DNA of 43,616 nt. It comes from an uncultured Collinsella sp. (lineage in GTDB: Bacteria; Actinomycetota; Coriobacteriia; Coriobacteriales; Coriobacteriaceae). Below the pieces are notes generated by a model. The model was not told where the DNA came from. It saw only the letters and a list, made by a program, of their open reading frames with translations, and ran no database searches. The translations under genes and the position numbers were made by a program. Below, one piece after another: positions 41,474-43,616 of this stretch. The stretch covers positions 1 through 43,616 of the forward strand of contig CAADTZ010000047.1 in assembly GCA_900752015.1 (NCBI GenBank), in the 5' to 3' direction. The number at the start of each line of letters is the position of its first letter. The first letter of the stretch is position 1.

Positions 41474-41612
41474 GGATTCCCGGTCCGGGCGGCCCGCTGT
41501 TTAAGTTTGCTGCTCTACAGTCCTGGCTCGCACGGAGGCCACATTAAGTGGCCTCCGGCTCGTGCGGAACTCGCGACAAACTTAACCCCTGTGCCGCCCG
41601 GCCCGGGAATCC
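41474..41612. repeat. Large nested inverted repeat (139 bp)
   Basis: The outer arms 41474-41508 and 41578-41612 match at about 29 of 35 positions (starting GGATTCCCGG). Within, CGCACG (41529-41534) pairs with CGTGCG (41561-41566), and GGAGGCCAC (41534-41542) pairs with GTGGCCTCC (41548-41556) around ATTAA. The result is a long cruciform or a structured RNA. No coding frame is supported. It lies just upstream of the rpsL promoter. Confidence 0.8.
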
Positions 41613-41636
41613 GACGCGCTCGTCAGGGCAACGTTC

Positions 41637-41670
41637 CCTGCCAAAAAGGGACAGGTTTATTTTGGTCGGT
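41637..41670. repeat. REP-like intergenic repeat, copy 2
   Basis: CCTGCCAAAAAGGGACAGG then TTTATTTTGGTCGGT. The reverse complement matches 43452-43485 at 33 of 34 positions, so the sigma-factor operon is flanked by an inverted pair. Its first half is shared with 3971-3989. Confidence 0.8.
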
Positions 41671-41773
41671 TTTATCTGGGAAAACACCACTCTTCACGGT
41701 GATCCGCATCCATTTGCCACGTTCTTCCGAGAATCAGACGAATAACGTCCAATCCACTCGTCCATATAACGCT

Positions 41774-41805
41774 AAAAAGGCCGCTTCCCCCCTTGGGAAG
41801 CGGCC
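41774..41805 (-). terminator. Terminator of the sigma/anti-sigma operon
   Basis: GGCCGCTTCCC (41779-41789) pairs exactly with GGGAAGCGGCC (41795-41805). On the minus strand the T-run is the complement of 41774-41778. It lies 7 bp past the stop of the membrane protein gene. Confidence 0.88.
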
Positions 41806-41811
41806 CAGACT

Positions 41812-42888
41812 TTACGAATAAACGATGGTAAAGGGTACTTCTGTTTCGGTCTCTCCTGTTGACGTGCACCTCGTGCCCTCAAGCGTTACTGAGACCACTT
41901 GGTCGACATCGATCAACTTCGTTGGCAGCCAGATGTTCTCTCCGCTATTGCGCGCATAAGAAAAATATAAGTTGAACACCCCTGCGTCGTCATCTTCGAC
42001 AATCTGCTCCGATCCATCCTTGTAGCTGACGGTCAGCTTATTATCAACTGCATCAATGCCCAGATCATCGATGTGTGTCTGGATAGAAAACGGGCTGATC
42101 TCGAGAGGCGAGTCATCGGAGCGGAGTTCCTTTGTATCGACGTAAGCTCCAACGCTAAACTCGGGCGTCGATGCCTCGAACGGCTTCGCATCCTCGCCTT
42201 CGCCCTCGGTCCACGAGATATTCCAGGTGACCGCATGTTGAAAACCTCGCTCGCGATCCATAGAGGCAAAGTACATCGTGCCATTAATGACCGTGTCGCT
42301 TGATGTGTCCTTATCAATGGTGCAGCGTGTGTCAGCCCATTCCTCGCCGAAGTTCATGCTGGGCGTGCCGATGCCTTGTTCTTCTTCACCATAGAGAACA
42401 AGTTCGCCCGTCTCTGCTGCCGGCTTGTAGTAGTTAACGCCATTTGGATTGGACAGCGTAAACGTCACGGCACCGCAACCGTTTTTATCGATAGCCATCT
42501 CATGGATATCAAGCGTATAGCCGTTACCCTCGACGGACAGATTAACCTTCTGGACTGCACCCTCCAGGCTTTGGGGCGCAATGCCGTCACCAAACTCTCT
42601 GGTGTAGGTGTATTTAGCCCCCGATGAGCCGCCGTTGGTCCAGGTAATGGAATCCCCATTGCCGTGGTTTCCCCAGGCTGAGGCAAAATAGCTGGAATTG
42701 ATAACGGCGTAGGCGACCCCTCCGGTCGCCAACACTCCGGCGAGACATCCGATTACGGCAACATAGAGAGACTTCGCGTGGCCCTTTCGATGAAGCGGCT
42801 CACCCGCAGCGGTATTAAGGACGCGATCTGCAAGATTGCTATCGGCTTGGATGGACTCGAAGGCCTGCTTGATTTGGTTGGATTTCAC
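41812..42888 (-). CDS. Membrane-anchored DUF4179-like protein, putative anti-sigma factor
   Basis: A 358-residue protein with a cytoplasmic N-terminus (1-39), one membrane helix (about 41-64, SLYVAVIGCLAGVLATGGVAYAVI) and a large extracytoplasmic beta-rich domain. The domain order fits DUF4179-type proteins that partner ECF sigma factors in Gram-positive bacteria. The anti-sigma role is inferred from position and topology, since no known zinc anti-sigma motif is present. GTG at 42888 with AGGAGGGCGACC before it overlaps the sigma gene by 50 bases, implying tight coupling. A good terminator follows. Confidence 0.75.
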   Translation of the reverse strand: MKSNQIKQAFESIQADSNLADRVLNTAAGEPLHRKGHAKSLYVAVIGCLAGVLATGGVAYAVINSSYFASAWGNHGNGDSITWTNGGSSGAKYTYTREFGDGIAPQSLEGAVQKVNLSVEGNGYTLDIHEMAIDKNGCGAVTFTLSNPNGVNYYKPAAETGELVLYGEEEQGIGTPSMNFGEEWADTRCTIDKDTSSDTVINGTMYFASMDRERGFQHAVTWNISWTEGEGEDAKPFEASTPEFSVGAYVDTKELRSDDSPLEISPFSIQTHIDDLGIDAVDNKLTVSYKDGSEQIVEDDDAGVFNLYFSYARNSGENIWLPTKLIDVDQVVSVTLEGTRCTSTGETETEVPFTIVYS

Positions 42889-43357
42889 GGTCGCCCTCCT
42901 CTAGGATGAATTTGAGCTTCGATCGACCACGAGCTAAACGCGTTCGAACGGTCGCGGCTGGTACATGCAACAACTCGGCAATCTCTGAGGTCGAAAAGCC
43001 CAGATAGTAATAGAGCACGATGGGGATACGGAATCGTTCCGGAAGTCGCATAACGTCCGACAGGACAGCCCTGGTCTCATCCTGCGCTACCGATAGCGAA
43101 CCGGCCAGGTTCTCAATATCCTCCACGCGCCTCCACGGCTTTCGAAAGAGCGATTTGCATTCATTGATCGTGACCCGGATAAGCCAGCGGCGAAGATGCT
43201 CCCAACTCTCAAAATGTCCATCGCTTTTAAGCAGCTTAAGAAAGACATCTTGGGCAATATCGTCGGCATCGGCACGATCGCGCAGGTACGTCAATGCGAT
43301 TCGAAACACGACATCCCTGTGATCTTCAACCGCCTGTCTAAAAGCTTGTTCTTCCAT
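42839..43357 (-). CDS. ECF-type RNA polymerase sigma factor
   Basis: A 172-residue sigma-70 family protein with regions 2 and 4 only. Region 2 is at about 10-78, with DADDIAQDVFLKLL (30-43) and the promoter-melting/-10 stretch WLIRVTINECKSLFRK (58-73). Region 4 is at about 103-150, with the HTH YLGFSTSEIAELLHVPAATV (118-137) followed by RTRLARGRSKLK. The start ATG at 43357 follows CCGGGAGGTGATT. It is first in a two-gene operon with its putative membrane-bound regulator. The signal and target promoters are unknown. Confidence 0.92.
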   Translation of the reverse strand: MEEQAFRQAVEDHRDVVFRIALTYLRDRADADDIAQDVFLKLLKSDGHFESWEHLRRWLIRVTINECKSLFRKPWRRVEDIENLAGSLSVAQDETRAVLSDVMRLPERFRIPIVLYYYLGFSTSEIAELLHVPAATVRTRLARGRSKLKFILEEGDREIQPNQAGLRVHPSR

Positions 43358-43451
43358 AATCACCTCCCGGTGATGCTGATGTTTCTTGCTGAGGCCCTCA
43401 CCATAGATACGCTTTGACCGAACGGAATGTTTCAAATTCAAGCAGGAAAAA

Positions 43452-43485
43452 CCTACCAAAATAAACCTGTCCCTTTTTGGCAGGT
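43452..43485. repeat. REP-like intergenic repeat, copy 3 (inverted)
   Basis: ACCTACCAAAATAAACCTG then TCCCTTTTTGGCAGG. The reverse complement matches copy 2 (41637-41670) at 33 of 34 bases. The flanks AAAACC and GGTTTTC add to a self-complementary hairpin. It lies about 95 bp upstream of the sigma factor start. I see no gene in 43358-43517. Confidence 0.8.
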
Positions 43486-43517
43486 TTTCTTCAACAAAAA
43501 AGACCCGCTTCCCTGTT

Positions 43518-43616
43518 TGAACTGCGCCCCAAATCTTGGACGCCCTAAATAGCGACTAGGCCGCGAGGGCCTGATTCCGGAACTCCTCCGGGGTCAGGCC
43601 CTTCAATCTTACCTGC
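43518..43616 (-). mobile_element. Right end of an IS3-family insertion sequence, cut by the window edge
   Basis: The minus strand from the window edge reads VRLKGLTPEEFRNQALAA then TAG (stop at 43558-43556). This is the typical C-terminus of an IS3-family OrfB (DDE) transposase. TGAACTGCGCCCCAAATCT then TGGACGCC (43518-43544) fits an IS3-type terminal inverted repeat that begins with TG. The element extends beyond the window. It is the only clear transposase sequence seen. The transposase CDS fragment itself is 43556-43616. Confidence 0.8.

Overview
The window (43.6 kb, GC-rich) looks like the chromosome of a gut Coriobacteriia actinobacterium, most probably Collinsella. This is inferred from the ribosomal protein sequences, the mannose-family PTS and FGly-sulfatase genes, many GTG/TTG starts and a dense load of small palindromic intergenic repeats. 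No database search was possible. Almost everything from 4.4 to 22.2 kb and from 24.1 to 43.4 kb is on the minus strand.

Layout. 0-4 kb: a perfect palindrome, a RidA-type deaminase, a U32 peptidase-family rRNA hydroxylation protein and a short RluA-type pseudouridine synthase. 4.0-4.3 kb: six copies of a 15-bp motif in alternating orientation, spaced 40-41 bp apart. 4.4-6.2 kb: an oxidoreductase and DeoR regulator operon. 6.7-12.5 kb: an S10-type ribosomal operon running rplC-rplD-rplW-rplB-rpsS-rplV-rpsC-rplP-rpmC-rpsQ-rplN-rplX, which ends in a terminator right after rplX. 12.8-24.4 kb: a catabolic cassette bracketed by a 58-bp direct repeat. 24.4-26.2 kb: a histidine phosphatase and a cation efflux protein. 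26.4-36.8 kb: an orphan PTS EIIC and a complete type II fatty-acid synthesis operon (fabH-acpP-fabK-fabD-fabG-fabF-accB-fabZ-accC-accDA), with birA divergent. 37.9-41.3 kb: the str operon rpsL-rpsG-fusA followed directly by rpsJ. 41.5-43.6 kb: structured repeats, an ECF sigma factor with a membrane-anchored partner, and the 3' end of an IS3-family element.

The most interesting region is the cassette at 13.1-24.4 kb. A mannose-family PTS (IIA, IIB, IIC, IID) is followed by two sulfatases that have no signal peptide, their radical-SAM maturase, a membrane-anchored protein of unknown role, a decayed TauE/SafE copy and an intact TauE/SafE anion exporter. Two DeoR repressors are divergent. A fused remnant of agaS and nagA lies at the far edge. 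Together this suggests uptake and phosphorylation of a sulfated amino sugar, desulfation in the cytoplasm, and export of the released sulfate. The deaminase and deacetylase steps have been lost from this locus.

The ribosomal supercluster is split twice. About 25 kb lies between rpsJ and rplC, and the genes usually found after rplX are absent. A short motif, GGAYACGCCCG followed by SCGTG, recurs before rpsL, rplC and rplB and may be a shared leader or operator.
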